DNA of 64,000 nucleotides from contig NZ_UWOE01000001.1 of NCBI RefSeq assembly GCF_900604355.1, positions 248,001 through 312,000 on the forward strand, in the 5' to 3' direction. Position 1 is the first letter of the stretch. Each line of letters opens with the position of its first letter. Below, piece after piece: positions 7,211-15,853 of the stretch. A model generated the notes under the pieces. The model saw only the letters and a list, made by a program, of their open reading frames with translations. It made no database searches and was not told the origin of the DNA. Made by a program: the position numbers and the translations under genes. Source of the DNA: Luxibacter massiliensis. Its GTDB lineage: Bacteria > Bacillota > Clostridia > Lachnospirales > Lachnospiraceae.

Positions 7211-10200
7211 CTATTTGTCAGTAATTTCACTGTGCAGTTCCTGAAGGGATTTAACTCCTCCCCGGTCATGCTCTTTGACATATTTGATTCCCTTTGCAGT
7301 GGTTCTGGCAGCAGCCATGGTCGTCATATAAGGAATCTTTGCTTTAATTGCAGCTTTTCTCAGATAGCTGTCATCGTGGACACTATCCTTACCCACAGGG
7401 GTGTTGACAATAAGGTCAATCTTTCCATTGGTGATCATATCCAGGATATTGGGCCTTCCCTCATATAATTTTTTAACCCTCTCAGCCTCAATGCCGTTTT
7501 CGCGGATCAAATCATAGGTGGTGCCTGTCGCTACAATCTGAAAGCCGTCTTCAGCGAAACTCCTGGCAATATCCACAACTTCAGGCTTGTCCCTGCCGCT
7601 GACAGAAATCAGGACAGTGCCCCCAAGAGGCAGCTTTGTCTGGGTTGCTTCCTGAGCCTTATAAAAAGCCTCTCCGTAGGAGGGGGAAAGGCCCAGCACT
7701 TCACCGGTGGAACGCATCTCAGGCCCTAATACAGGATCTACTTCCTGGAACATATTGAATGGGAACACAGCTTCCTTAACCCCGTAGTTTGGAATATTTT
7801 GTTCTCTGAGAGCCGGTACAGGAGAAGGCCTGTCAGTAATGTCTGAAGTGATAATATCTGTTGCCAAAGGTACCATGCGTATGTTGCAGACCTTGGATAC
7901 AAGAGGGACAGTTCTGGAAGCACGGGGGTTGGCCTCCAGGACATAGACCTTCCCGTTCTCAATTGCATACTGCATATTCATCAGTCCTTTGACATGCATT
8001 TCCTCTGCAATTCTTCTTGTATATTCTTTGATTGTATTTACGTTTTCCTCTGATATATGGACAGATGGAATGATACATGCAGAATCCCCAGAGTGGACGC
8101 CAGCCAGTTCAATATGCTCCATCACTGCGGGGACAAACGCATGGGTGCCATCGCTAATGGCATCTGCCTCGCACTCCATGGCGTGGTTGAGGAAACGGTC
8201 AATCAGAATAGGACGGTCTGGGGTCACTCCGACAGCGGCCTTCATATAGCCTGCCATACTGGCATCGTCATATACGACCTCCATACCCCGGCCCCCCAGT
8301 ACATAAGAAGGGCGGACCATCACGGGATATCCTATTTTATTAGCAATGGCAATGGCCTCCTCAACATCGACAGCCATCCCGGATTCAGGCATGGGGATTT
8401 CCAGTTTTTCCATCATTTCGCGGAACAAATCGCGGTCTTCTGCCAGGTCAATGACAGAAGGAGAAGTACCAAGTATACGGACCCCATTCTTTTCCAAGTC
8501 TGCAGCCAGATTCAGAGGAGTCTGGCCTCCAAACTGTGCAATTACCCCTACAGGTTTTTCTTTTTTATAAATACTGAGCACATCTTCCAAGGTCAGCGGC
8601 TCAAAATATAATTTGTCTGATGTGTCATAGTCCGTGGAGACGGTCTCAGGGTTACAGTTGACGATAATCGTCTCGAATCCTAGTTTTTTCAATGCCAATG
8701 AAGCATGTACACAGCAGTAGTCGAATTCAATTCCCTGGCCAATGCGGTTAGGTCCGCCGCCGAGGATCATGATTTTCTTACGGTCATTATGGACTGGATT
8801 TTTGTCAGGGGCATTATAAGTAGAATAGTAGTACGCACTATCCTTTGTCCCACTGACATGCACACCCTCCCAAGCTTCCTCTACACCGATCTCAATGCGC
8901 CGGCTGCGGATGTCACTCTCAGGAAGTTCCAGGAGCTGGCCTAAATATTGGTCAGAAAAGCCGTCTTTTTTGGCTGCTATAAGCTGTGCGTCGGAGGGCA
9001 GATGCCCCTTCTCTTTCAGGAGTGCCTCTTCCTCCTCCACAAGTTCTTTCATCTGTTCAATAAAATAATGTTTAACCTTTGTAATATCATGTATTTCATC
9101 CACATCTGCACCTTTGCGGAGGGCTTCATACATTATAAAATGACGCTCACTGGATGGGGTGATTAAAAGCTGCAGTAATTCCTCCTTTGTCCTTGTGTTA
9201 AAATCCTTTGCATGCCCAAGGCCGCAGCGTCCTGTTTCCAAGCTGCGTATGGCTTTCTGGAAGGCTTCTTTATAGGTCTTTCCAATGCTCATGACCTCGC
9301 CTACCGCGCGCATCTGGGTCCCCAGCTTGTCTTCCACGCCTTTAAATTTTTCAAAAGCCCAGCGGGCAAACTTGATTACCACATAGTCACCGTCAGGCAC
9401 GTATTTGTCCAGGGTACCGTATTTGCCGCAGGGAATGTCTTTTAATGTGAGTCCTGTGGCAAGCATGGCTGATACGAGAGCGATAGGGAATCCAGTGGCT
9501 TTGGAAGCAAGTGCAGAGGAGCGGGAGGTTCTTGGGTTAATCTCAATGACAATGATCCGGTCACTCACCGGGTCGTGGGCAAACTGCACATTTGTGCCGC
9601 CTATAACCTCCACAGATTCAACAATCTTGTATGCTTGTTCCTGCAGCCTTTTCTGGCAGTCCTCAGAGATAGTGAGCATAGGTGCAGAGCAGAAAGAATC
9701 CCCTGTGTGGACACCCAGCGGATCAATATTTTCGATAAAGCAGACAGTGATCATGTTGTTGTCCTTATCACGGACAACTTCCAACTCAAGCTCTTCCCAT
9801 CCAAGAATAGACTCCTCTACAAGAACCTGGCCTACAAGGCTGGCCTGCAGTCCCCTGGCACATACGGTTCTAAGCTCATCCCGGTTATAGACGAGTCCGC
9901 CTCCGGCCCCACCCATAGTGTAAGCCGGACGGAGCACCACAGGGTAGCCGAGCCTGTCTGCAATAGAGAGTGCCTCCTCAACGGTGTATGCGACTTCACT
10001 GCGGGCCATTTCAATGCCGAGCTTATCCATAGCTTTTTTAAATTCGATACGGTCCTCCCCGCGCTCAATGGCATCTACCTGGACACCGATCACTTGTACG
10101 TTATACTTTTCCAGTATTCCTTTGGAGGCAAGCTCCGAACATAAATTAAGCCCAGACTGGCCTCCCAAATTCGGAAGCAGTGCGTCGGGACGTTCTTTTG

Positions 10201-10435
10201 CGATAATCTGTTCCAACCGTTCTACGTTCAGGGGTTCAATATAGGTGACATCTGCCGTCTCAGGGTCAGTCATAATGGTCGCTGGGTTAGAGTTGACCAG
10301 CACAATCTCATACCCTAATTTCCGCAGTGCCTTACAGGCCTGAGTGCCTGAATAGTCAAACTCACAGGCCTGGCCGATAATAATCGGGCCCGATCCAATA
10401 ATCAGTACTTTGTGTATGTCTGTTCTTTGTGACAT
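7211..10435 (-). CDS. carB: Carbamoyl-phosphate synthase large subunit
   Basis: 1074 residues, the normal CarB length. Two homologous halves are visible. The first begins KVLIIGSGPIIIGQACEFDY, and its ATP-grasp domain contains RPAYTMGGAGGG. The second begins KKIMILGGGPNRIGQGIEFD with RPSYVLGGRGME, and a C-terminal MGS-like allosteric domain spans from about residue 930 to 1070. The enzyme makes carbamoyl phosphate from bicarbonate, ATP and ammonia for pyrimidine and arginine synthesis. The small glutaminase subunit carA is not adjacent on either side; CarB must pair with a CarA encoded elsewhere or use ammonia directly. GGAGGG precedes the ATG, and the gene has its own promoter. Confidence 0.97.
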   Translation of the reverse strand: MSQRTDIHKVLIIGSGPIIIGQACEFDYSGTQACKALRKLGYEIVLVNSNPATIMTDPETADVTYIEPLNVERLEQIIAKERPDALLPNLGGQSGLNLCSELASKGILEKYNVQVIGVQVDAIERGEDRIEFKKAMDKLGIEMARSEVAYTVEEALSIADRLGYPVVLRPAYTMGGAGGGLVYNRDELRTVCARGLQASLVGQVLVEESILGWEELELEVVRDKDNNMITVCFIENIDPLGVHTGDSFCSAPMLTISEDCQKRLQEQAYKIVESVEVIGGTNVQFAHDPVSDRIIVIEINPRTSRSSALASKATGFPIALVSAMLATGLTLKDIPCGKYGTLDKYVPDGDYVVIKFARWAFEKFKGVEDKLGTQMRAVGEVMSIGKTYKEAFQKAIRSLETGRCGLGHAKDFNTRTKEELLQLLITPSSERHFIMYEALRKGADVDEIHDITKVKHYFIEQMKELVEEEEALLKEKGHLPSDAQLIAAKKDGFSDQYLGQLLELPESDIRSRRIEIGVEEAWEGVHVSGTKDSAYYYSTYNAPDKNPVHNDRKKIMILGGGPNRIGQGIEFDYCCVHASLALKKLGFETIIVNCNPETVSTDYDTSDKLYFEPLTLEDVLSIYKKEKPVGVIAQFGGQTPLNLAADLEKNGVRILGTSPSVIDLAEDRDLFREMMEKLEIPMPESGMAVDVEEAIAIANKIGYPVMVRPSYVLGGRGMEVVYDDASMAGYMKAAVGVTPDRPILIDRFLNHAMECEADAISDGTHAFVPAVMEHIELAGVHSGDSACIIPSVHISEENVNTIKEYTRRIAEEMHVKGLMNMQYAIENGKVYVLEANPRASRTVPLVSKVCNIRMVPLATDIITSDITDRPSPVPALREQNIPNYGVKEAVFPFNMFQEVDPVLGPEMRSTGEVLGLSPSYGEAFYKAQEATQTKLPLGGTVLISVSGRDKPEVVDIARSFAEDGFQIVATGTTYDLIRENGIEAERVKKLYEGRPNILDMITNGKIDLIVNTPVGKDSVHDDSYLRKAAIKAKIPYMTTMAAARTTAKGIKYVKEHDRGGVKSLQELHSEITDK

Positions 10436-10488
10436 ATTTTGCCCTCCTGTATATTTGAAATTTAAATTAATCTCTGTCTGTCAAATAC

Positions 10489-10517
10489 ATTATAAAGGAG
10501 AAGTGCGGGGGAGTAAA
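10489..10517 (-). promoter_or_regulatory. Promoter of carB
   Basis: On the minus strand TTTACT, a 17-nt spacer and TATAAT (plus-strand 10494-10489) lie about 55 bp upstream of the carB start. A separate TTGACA just downstream lacks a good -10. No attenuator-like hairpin is seen between promoter and start. Confidence 0.6.
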
Positions 10518-10530
10518 GTAATTTATTCTT

Positions 10531-10653
10531 GCGGGCAACGAGCCAAGCGGACATGTTCCCATGTCCATTGGGCGGCTGCCGCCAGGGTCTAATACCTCGA
10601 TGCTTGCATCGCTGCTAGTTTATGCCCCGTATGTATGCATCGGGGGTTTTGAC
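10531..10653 (+). repeat. Dispersed structured repeat, copy B (full form)
   Basis: Starts GCGGGCAACGAGCCAAGCGG, then GGACATG-TTCC-CATGTCC, GGCGGCTGCCGCCAGGGTCT, a middle segment, and ends in the hairpin CCCCGTATG-TATG-CATCGGGG. It matches the copies at 4050 and 19720, with the loop of the first stem changed but the stem kept. Lies between carB and the iron-sulfur protein gene, both minus strand. Confidence 0.85.
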
Positions 10654-10666
10654 GTCCCCACGCAGC

Positions 10667-10701
10667 AGTCCCCCTGGATAAGGGCAGTATCCAGGGGGAC
10701 T
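10667..10701. terminator. Perfect 14-bp hairpin downstream of iron-sulfur protein gene
   Basis: AGTCCCCCTGGATA (10667-10680) and TATCCAGGGGGACT (10688-10701) pair perfectly around AGGGCAG. It follows the 3' end of the minus-strand gene at 10736 but lacks a U-tract on either strand, so it may protect an mRNA end or be part of the adjoining repeat rather than terminate. Confidence 0.4.
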
Positions 10702-10735
10702 TGTGGTCGCAGGTTTGGTTGGGGAGGGGCAATGG

Positions 10736-11449
10736 TCAATCAAGTATCTGCCCATCTGTGGAAATAGTGACAACTTGCCAGGGGATCATCTTGCCACAGG
10801 CAGACAGCGCATTTTTCACAGCATCTTCCAGTCCTTTACAGCAGGGCACTTCCATACGGACTATAGTTACGCTTTTTATAGAGTTTTGTTTTAGGATTTC
10901 AGTAAGTTTCTCTGCATAGTTTATATCATCTAGTTTTGGACAGCCTACGAGTGTAATCTTTCCCTTTATAAAATCTTCATGGAACCGGGCGTAGGCATAA
11001 GCCGTACAGTCTGCAGCCACCAAAAGCTTTGCGTCTTCATAGTAGGGCGCACTAACCGGGACAAGTTTAATCTGCACGGGCCACTGGCGCAGTTGGGACT
11101 CGGAGGATGAGTCTGAAGATGAGTGGTCACAGGCTGGGACAGCTTTATGTGTAGGCCTTTTTAGTTCCTTCGCCATTGTACCAGGGCAGCCGCAGGGGAG
11201 GGGGGCGTTCTTTTTGGCCTGATTTTTCTTGACAGCCTCAGCGTCATAGGCTTTGGCCTCCCGCTCTACAAAGGATATGGCCCCTGTGGGGCATGTTGGC
11301 AGACAGTCTCCCAGGCCGTCGCAGTAATCATCTCTTAAAAGACGTGCCTTGCCGTCGACCATGCCGATTGCACCTTCATGACAGGCCTCAGCGCATAATC
11401 CGCAGCCGTTACATTTTTCTTCATTGATTTCTATGATTTTTCGTATCAT
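10736..11449 (-). CDS. 4Fe-4S ferredoxin-domain protein
   Basis: 237 residues. The N-terminal 60 residues form a 2[4Fe-4S] ferredoxin domain: CNGCGLCAEAC and the second cluster CDGLGDCLPTCP (slightly longer spacing than classical). A linker with CGCPG, rich in Ser, follows, and a C-terminal domain of about 120 residues with several cysteines (AADCTAYAYA, GCPKLDD, EVPCCKGLE). Such proteins are commonly annotated as ferredoxins or 4Fe-4S binding proteins and may act as redox sensors or electron carriers. AGGAGGT lies 9 nt before the ATG. It is transcribed divergently from a Crp/Fnr regulator, which probably controls it. The precise reaction is unknown. Confidence 0.85.
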   Translation of the reverse strand: MIRKIIEINEEKCNGCGLCAEACHEGAIGMVDGKARLLRDDYCDGLGDCLPTCPTGAISFVEREAKAYDAEAVKKNQAKKNAPLPCGCPGTMAKELKRPTHKAVPACDHSSSDSSSESQLRQWPVQIKLVPVSAPYYEDAKLLVAADCTAYAYARFHEDFIKGKITLVGCPKLDDINYAEKLTEILKQNSIKSVTIVRMEVPCCKGLEDAVKNALSACGKMIPWQVVTISTDGQILD

Positions 11450-11724
11450 TCTTGTACCTCCTGAAAATTTTTATGATTTTTTGCAGACAATAGATTGAAA
11501 GATGTATACTCACACATGCCAAAATACATGCCCCCAAAGGGTTAGCAGGCGTTGGCACGCCTGGCAAAGTCATACTTATTGGATTGCTAGAGCCTAATAA
11601 GCATAGGGCCATTAAATGATGAAATATACTTTGATCTGTTGTCTGTGGGTTATTGACTCAACAGTGGTATTGTAATATATTTTAAAATATAAAAATGTTG
11701 TTGTTACAACGGAAGGAGAAAAAT
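11450..11724. promoter_or_regulatory. Divergent regulatory region, iron-sulfur protein / Crp-Fnr regulator
   Basis: The intergenic region holds TTGACT-17-TATATT (11653-11681) pointing at the Crp/Fnr gene, and a perfect hairpin CAGGCGT-TGGC-ACGCCTG (11546-11563). A loose symmetric CTTATTGG...CCTAATAAG (about 11575-11601) is a possible regulator site. No coding sequence is evident. Confidence 0.5.
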
Positions 11725-12402
11725 GTGGATTACAAATTTATTGTGCGGACGCCCCTTTTTGCAGGTCTTTCAGAATATGAGGCAGAAATAATGCTGAAAT
11801 ATCTGGGGGCATCAGAAAGAGAATATTCCCGGGAAGGCGTGATTTATTATGTGGGCCAGAAAATACGCAGACTGGGACTTTTGCTCTCAGGGGGAGTAAA
11901 CGTGGTGCGGACAGATGTGTGGGGAAACCAAAATATTATTGGCCATATTATGCCGGGGGAAGTATTTGCGGAGACCTATGCGTGCATACCGGGGGAGGCT
12001 ATGCAGGCAGATGTGGTTGCCGCGGTCCGGTCTGCAGTTTTGTTTTTGGATATTGAAAGAGTGATGGCAAAGGATGTGCCTGCGGAGTCCAGGCCGGAGC
12101 ACGTAATCCGGAACTTGCTGACAATTTTGGCCTCAAAAAATTTGTACCTGACCCAGAAGATGAACCATATAACACCGAAAACAATCCGGGAACGTATTTT
12201 GTCATATCTGTCCCAAGAGGCAGTTAGGCAGGGGAGAAGGAATATAACGATTCCCTTTAACAGGCAGCAGCTTGCAGACTATCTTTCCGTGGACCGCAGC
12301 GCACTTTCAGGGGAACTATCCAAGATGCAGAAAGAGGGACTGCTGCTGTTTAAGAAGAATCAGTTTGAGCTGCTGGGGGATGCTGCCAGCCCTCATAGTT
12401 AG
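11725..12402 (+). CDS. Crp/Fnr-family transcriptional regulator
   Basis: About 225 residues: an N-terminal cyclic-nucleotide-binding-like beta barrel (LFAGLSEYEAEIMLKYLGA, IMPGEVFAETYA) and a C-terminal winged helix with the recognition region NRQQLADYLSVDRSALSGEL. No N-terminal Fnr cysteine cluster is present, so it is not an oxygen-sensing Fnr of the E. coli kind. The GTG at 11725 is chosen because GGAAGGAG is 6 nt upstream; the ATG at 11695 would put that site inside the gene. Divergent from the ferredoxin-domain protein, an arrangement common in Clostridia, suggesting a redox or metabolite response. Confidence 0.88.
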   Translation: MDYKFIVRTPLFAGLSEYEAEIMLKYLGASEREYSREGVIYYVGQKIRRLGLLLSGGVNVVRTDVWGNQNIIGHIMPGEVFAETYACIPGEAMQADVVAAVRSAVLFLDIERVMAKDVPAESRPEHVIRNLLTILASKNLYLTQKMNHITPKTIRERILSYLSQEAVRQGRRNITIPFNRQQLADYLSVDRSALSGELSKMQKEGLLLFKKNQFELLGDAASPHS

Positions 12403-12477
12403 TTATCGTGGAGTCACAGGAAGGTGTGGGGTGGAGGATCCCATGCACTAAAACATTTTAGTAACGCATGGTTAGGC

Positions 12478-12507
12478 TTTACGCAGGCAACAGATATGTG
12501 GTAGAAT
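12478..12507 (+). promoter_or_regulatory. Probable promoter of PurF-like gene
   Basis: TTTACG (12478-12483), an 18-nt spacer and TAGAAT (12502-12507) lie about 80 bp before the chosen start. Sequence-only prediction. Confidence 0.45.
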
Positions 12508-12590
12508 GTATGCGGATTAAACGTAATTTATGGAAAAACAGATATTTTAACAATGAAGAGATGCTTAAAATTGGAGAGGAGATTAGTCAA

Positions 12591-14000
12591 ATGGGAGGTT
12601 TTTTTGGAGTAGCTTCAAAAACAAACTGTACATTGGAACTGTTCTATGGCGTGGATTATCATTCTCATCTGGGCACAAGGAGAGGAGGGATGGCCACCTA
12701 TGGCAAGGAAGGTTTTCAGAGGGCAATCCATAATATTGAAAATTCACCTTTTCGGACAAAGTTTGAGAAAGATGTAGATGAGTTACAGGGGAATCTGGGG
12801 ATTGGCTGTATATCTGACTATGAACCTCAGCCCTTGCTTATACAATCCCATCTGGGCAGTTTTGCCATAACGACAGTCGGGAAGATTAATAATATGGACG
12901 AGCTTCTTGCGAAGGTATACGAGAACGGCCATACTCATTTTCAGGAAATGAGCGGGGGGCAGATTAATGCTACGGAACTGATTGCTTCGCTGATCTGTAA
13001 GGCGGATACATTAGTAGATGGGATCCGTTATGTACAGCAGATTGTAGATGGCTCCATGACACTCCTCCTGATGACGCCTAAGGGACTGTATGCGGCAAGG
13101 GACAGGTACGGCCGTACCCCGCTTGTGGTTGGGAAAAAGGATGGGGCATATTGTGTATCTTTTGAGAGTTTTGCTTATATCAACCTGGGGTATACAGACT
13201 ATAAGGAGCTGGGGCCTGCGGAGATTGTTTTTATTACACCTGAGAGTGTAGAGACAGTCAGCCCTCCTGGGGAGGAAATGAAAATATGTTCCTTTTTATG
13301 GGTATATTATGGTTATCCAACCTCCTCTTATGAGGGGGTAAATGTAGAGGAGATGCGGTACAGGTGCGGGAGTATGCTGGCAAAAAGAGATGCCGGGAGT
13401 GTGTCGCCTGACATTGTGGCAGGAGTACCGGACTCAGGGATTGCCCATGCAATTGGATACGCCAATGAATCAGGCTTTCCCTATGCCAGGCCTTTTATCA
13501 AATATACGCCTACATGGCCCAGATCCTTTATGCCAACCAACCAAAGCCAAAGAAATTTGATTGCCAGGATGAAGCTGATACCAGTGCAGGCATTGATAGA
13601 GGATAAGAAGCTGCTTTTAATCGATGACTCTATTGTACGGGGGACACAGCTAAGAGAGACAACAGAATTTCTGTATCAGAGTGGGGCTAAAGAAGTGCAT
13701 GTCCGTCCGGCATGTCCGCCTCTTCTTTTTGGGTGTAAGTATTTGAATTTTTCCCGTTCTAAATCTGAACTGGATTTGATTACCAGACAGATTATCCAGG
13801 AAAGGGAAGAGGAGGTGACACCGGAAATTCTTGAGGAGTATGCGAACCCGGCCTGTGCCCGTTATGAGGAGATGGTTGAGGAAGTGCGCAGCCGCCAGAA
13901 TTTCACCACGCTTAGGTATCACAGAGTGGATGACCTGGTGAAGTCTATCGGGTTATCACCATGTAAATTATGTACGTACTGTTTTGACGGAAAGAAATAA
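12591..14000 (+). CDS. Amidophosphoribosyltransferase-like protein lacking the glutaminase cysteine
   Basis: About 469 residues, the length of PurF. An N-terminal class II glutamine amidotransferase-type domain (residues 1 to about 240) retains DYHSHLGTRRGGMA and a C-terminal PRTase domain has the PRPP motif KLLLIDDSIVRGTQLRET. PurF needs a cysteine as the first residue of the mature protein; here the N-terminus is MGGFFGV where MCGxxGI is expected, so glutaminase activity should be absent. It may use ammonia, or have a different role. The C-terminal CKLCTYC cysteines remain. The ATG at 12591 gives the family length; the longer start at 12468 adds 41 residues without homology. It stands alone after the Crp/Fnr gene, outside a pur operon. 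Confidence 0.8.
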   Translation: MGGFFGVASKTNCTLELFYGVDYHSHLGTRRGGMATYGKEGFQRAIHNIENSPFRTKFEKDVDELQGNLGIGCISDYEPQPLLIQSHLGSFAITTVGKINNMDELLAKVYENGHTHFQEMSGGQINATELIASLICKADTLVDGIRYVQQIVDGSMTLLLMTPKGLYAARDRYGRTPLVVGKKDGAYCVSFESFAYINLGYTDYKELGPAEIVFITPESVETVSPPGEEMKICSFLWVYYGYPTSSYEGVNVEEMRYRCGSMLAKRDAGSVSPDIVAGVPDSGIAHAIGYANESGFPYARPFIKYTPTWPRSFMPTNQSQRNLIARMKLIPVQALIEDKKLLLIDDSIVRGTQLRETTEFLYQSGAKEVHVRPACPPLLFGCKYLNFSRSKSELDLITRQIIQEREEEVTPEILEEYANPACARYEEMVEEVRSRQNFTTLRYHRVDDLVKSIGLSPCKLCTYCFDGKK

Positions 14001-14017
14001 GAAATGTTAACGGGCAT

Positions 14018-14073
14018 AAAGACAGGGTGCTTCTGGATATAAGAAATTGTATTCGGCAGTATCCTGTCTTTTA
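14018..14073 (+). terminator. Terminator after PurF-like gene
   Basis: AAAGACAGG (14018-14026) pairs with CCTGTCTTT (14063-14071), with a T run at the 3' side. A second small hairpin CAGGTA-GTAT-TACCTG follows at 14074-14089. Confidence 0.6.
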
Positions 14074-14135
14074 CAGGTAGTATTACCTGCATGTCCTGAA
14101 AAAATATGTAAATAAAATTTAAAGGAGTTTGAGCT

Positions 14136-15839
14136 ATGCAGACATCTACTGAATTAAAAGGGTTATTAAATAGGATTGACCATAAAAGTTATCCTGCCTA
14201 TAAAGATACAAAAGGTATATATCAGTTTCCAGGATACCAGCTATCTATTGACCATGTGCAGGGAGATCCTTTTGCCGCGCCTTCTAAACTGAGTATCCAT
14301 ATAAAAGGCAAAATAGCAGGTTTTCCGCCGGAACTGTATGAAAGTGCGCACCGCAGGATAGCCTTACAGGATTATCTCACAAGGCAGTTTGCAAAATCTA
14401 CAGACCGCTATGCATTCAAGGCAAAGGGGTCAGGGAAAAGTGGCCTGCTTGCAGTCAGCAGGTGCGGCCAGGAAGTTCTGGAACGTACGGCATGTACAGT
14501 GGATGAAGAAAGTGGAAACCTGGTTTTAAGGCTGGAGGCTGGCTTTCCGGCAAACGGCAGGACAATCAATGCAAGAGAGCTGATAAAAATCCTGTTCGAT
14601 TTTCTTCCAGAATGTGTAGAACAGACCCTTTATTATAAGAACGCTGATAAAAAGCGTATTCTTCAGACAGCGTATTTGGCTGATGACCAGCAGTATATCA
14701 GGGAGAGGCTGCCTGAGATGGGACTCACTGCATTCGTGGCGGATGGTTCCGTCCTGCCGAGGGAATCGGGGGTTTCCTCCCGGCCTATGAAAGGGGCAGT
14801 GACTTTTGAATCACCCAAAGAGCTGAGAGTGGAAATGGAGCTTCCACATAGAGGGAAAATAAGGGGGATGGGTATTCAAAAGGGGATTACCCTGATTGTA
14901 GGCGGAGGATACCATGGCAAATCCACACTTTTAAAGGCCTTGGAGCTGGGCGTATATAACCACATTTTGGGGGATGGAAGAGAATATGTGATTACAGATA
15001 ATACGGCTGTGAAAATCCGTGCAGAGGACGGGCGAAGCATTAAAAAGACGGACATTTCTATGTTTATTAATGATCTTCCAAATGGAAAGGATACAAAAGG
15101 CTTCTATACTGAGGATGCCAGCGGAAGCACATCCCAGGCCGCCAATGTGATAGAAGGGATGGAGGCCGGCTCAAAGCTTTTGCTCATTGATGAAGATACC
15201 AGCGCCACTAATTTTATGATAAGGGATGAATTGATGCAGAGAGTAATCCACCGGGAGATGGAACCCATTACGCCATTTATTGACAGGATTTCTGAACTTT
15301 ATGACAAATTTGGAATCTCTACGATTATTGTGGCAGGGAGTTCGGGAGCATATTTTCATATTGCTGGCTGTATTATCCAGATGGACAGGTATATACCGAG
15401 GGATATTACACTGTATGCCAAAAAGGAAGCAGAAAGTTTTCCGGCTTTAAGTGGCCCGAAAGAGGGCGCTCCTGATCCTACCTTCACAAGGTGCCCTGGA
15501 GGAAATGCTGCTTTTAAAGGAAACGAAAGAATTAAAATGAAAACCATGGGAAGGGAAGCAGTACAGATTAACAGAGAGTCTATTGATTTGCGGTATGTGG
15601 AGCAGATTGTGGACAGTGAGCAGGTAACGGCTCTCGGGTATTGTGTCAGGTATGCGGAAAAGCATCTTTTGAATGGGCGCAGGAATGTACAGGATATTGT
15701 GAATGAGATAGTAGGGAAAATCGAGAACGGCCAACTGGCATCCTTATGTGAGAGTAGTTCAAATGTGGCAAGCCTGGCAGTGCCGAGAAGGCAGGAAATT
15801 CATGCATGCCTGAACCGTTACCGGGGCCTGAGGCTGTAA
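14136..15839 (+). CDS. Predicted ATPase of the ABC class
   Basis: 567 residues. A P-loop lies at GGGYHGKSTLLKALE (about residue 259), a signature-like region near SGSTSQAANVIEG, and a Walker B LLLIDEDTSATNFM (about 350), matching the ABC-class predicted ATPases (COG3044/PF09818), a soluble family without membrane partners. An N-terminal domain of about 240 residues precedes the ATPase. Function is unknown; nucleic-acid-related roles have been suggested for relatives. AAAGGAG precedes the ATG. It is followed after 14 bp by sbcD and then sbcC, so co-transcription with this DNA-end nuclease is likely. Confidence 0.88.
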   Translation: MQTSTELKGLLNRIDHKSYPAYKDTKGIYQFPGYQLSIDHVQGDPFAAPSKLSIHIKGKIAGFPPELYESAHRRIALQDYLTRQFAKSTDRYAFKAKGSGKSGLLAVSRCGQEVLERTACTVDEESGNLVLRLEAGFPANGRTINARELIKILFDFLPECVEQTLYYKNADKKRILQTAYLADDQQYIRERLPEMGLTAFVADGSVLPRESGVSSRPMKGAVTFESPKELRVEMELPHRGKIRGMGIQKGITLIVGGGYHGKSTLLKALELGVYNHILGDGREYVITDNTAVKIRAEDGRSIKKTDISMFINDLPNGKDTKGFYTEDASGSTSQAANVIEGMEAGSKLLLIDEDTSATNFMIRDELMQRVIHREMEPITPFIDRISELYDKFGISTIIVAGSSGAYFHIAGCIIQMDRYIPRDITLYAKKEAESFPALSGPKEGAPDPTFTRCPGGNAAFKGNERIKMKTMGREAVQINRESIDLRYVEQIVDSEQVTALGYCVRYAEKHLLNGRRNVQDIVNEIVGKIENGQLASLCESSSNVASLAVPRRQEIHACLNRYRGLRL

Positions 15840-15853
15840 AGGAAGGGAGTAGC

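Noticed and set aside
8057..8611. 184-residue plus-strand ORF inside carB
   Set aside because: Antisense shadow of a well-supported carB; no ribosome site or family features.
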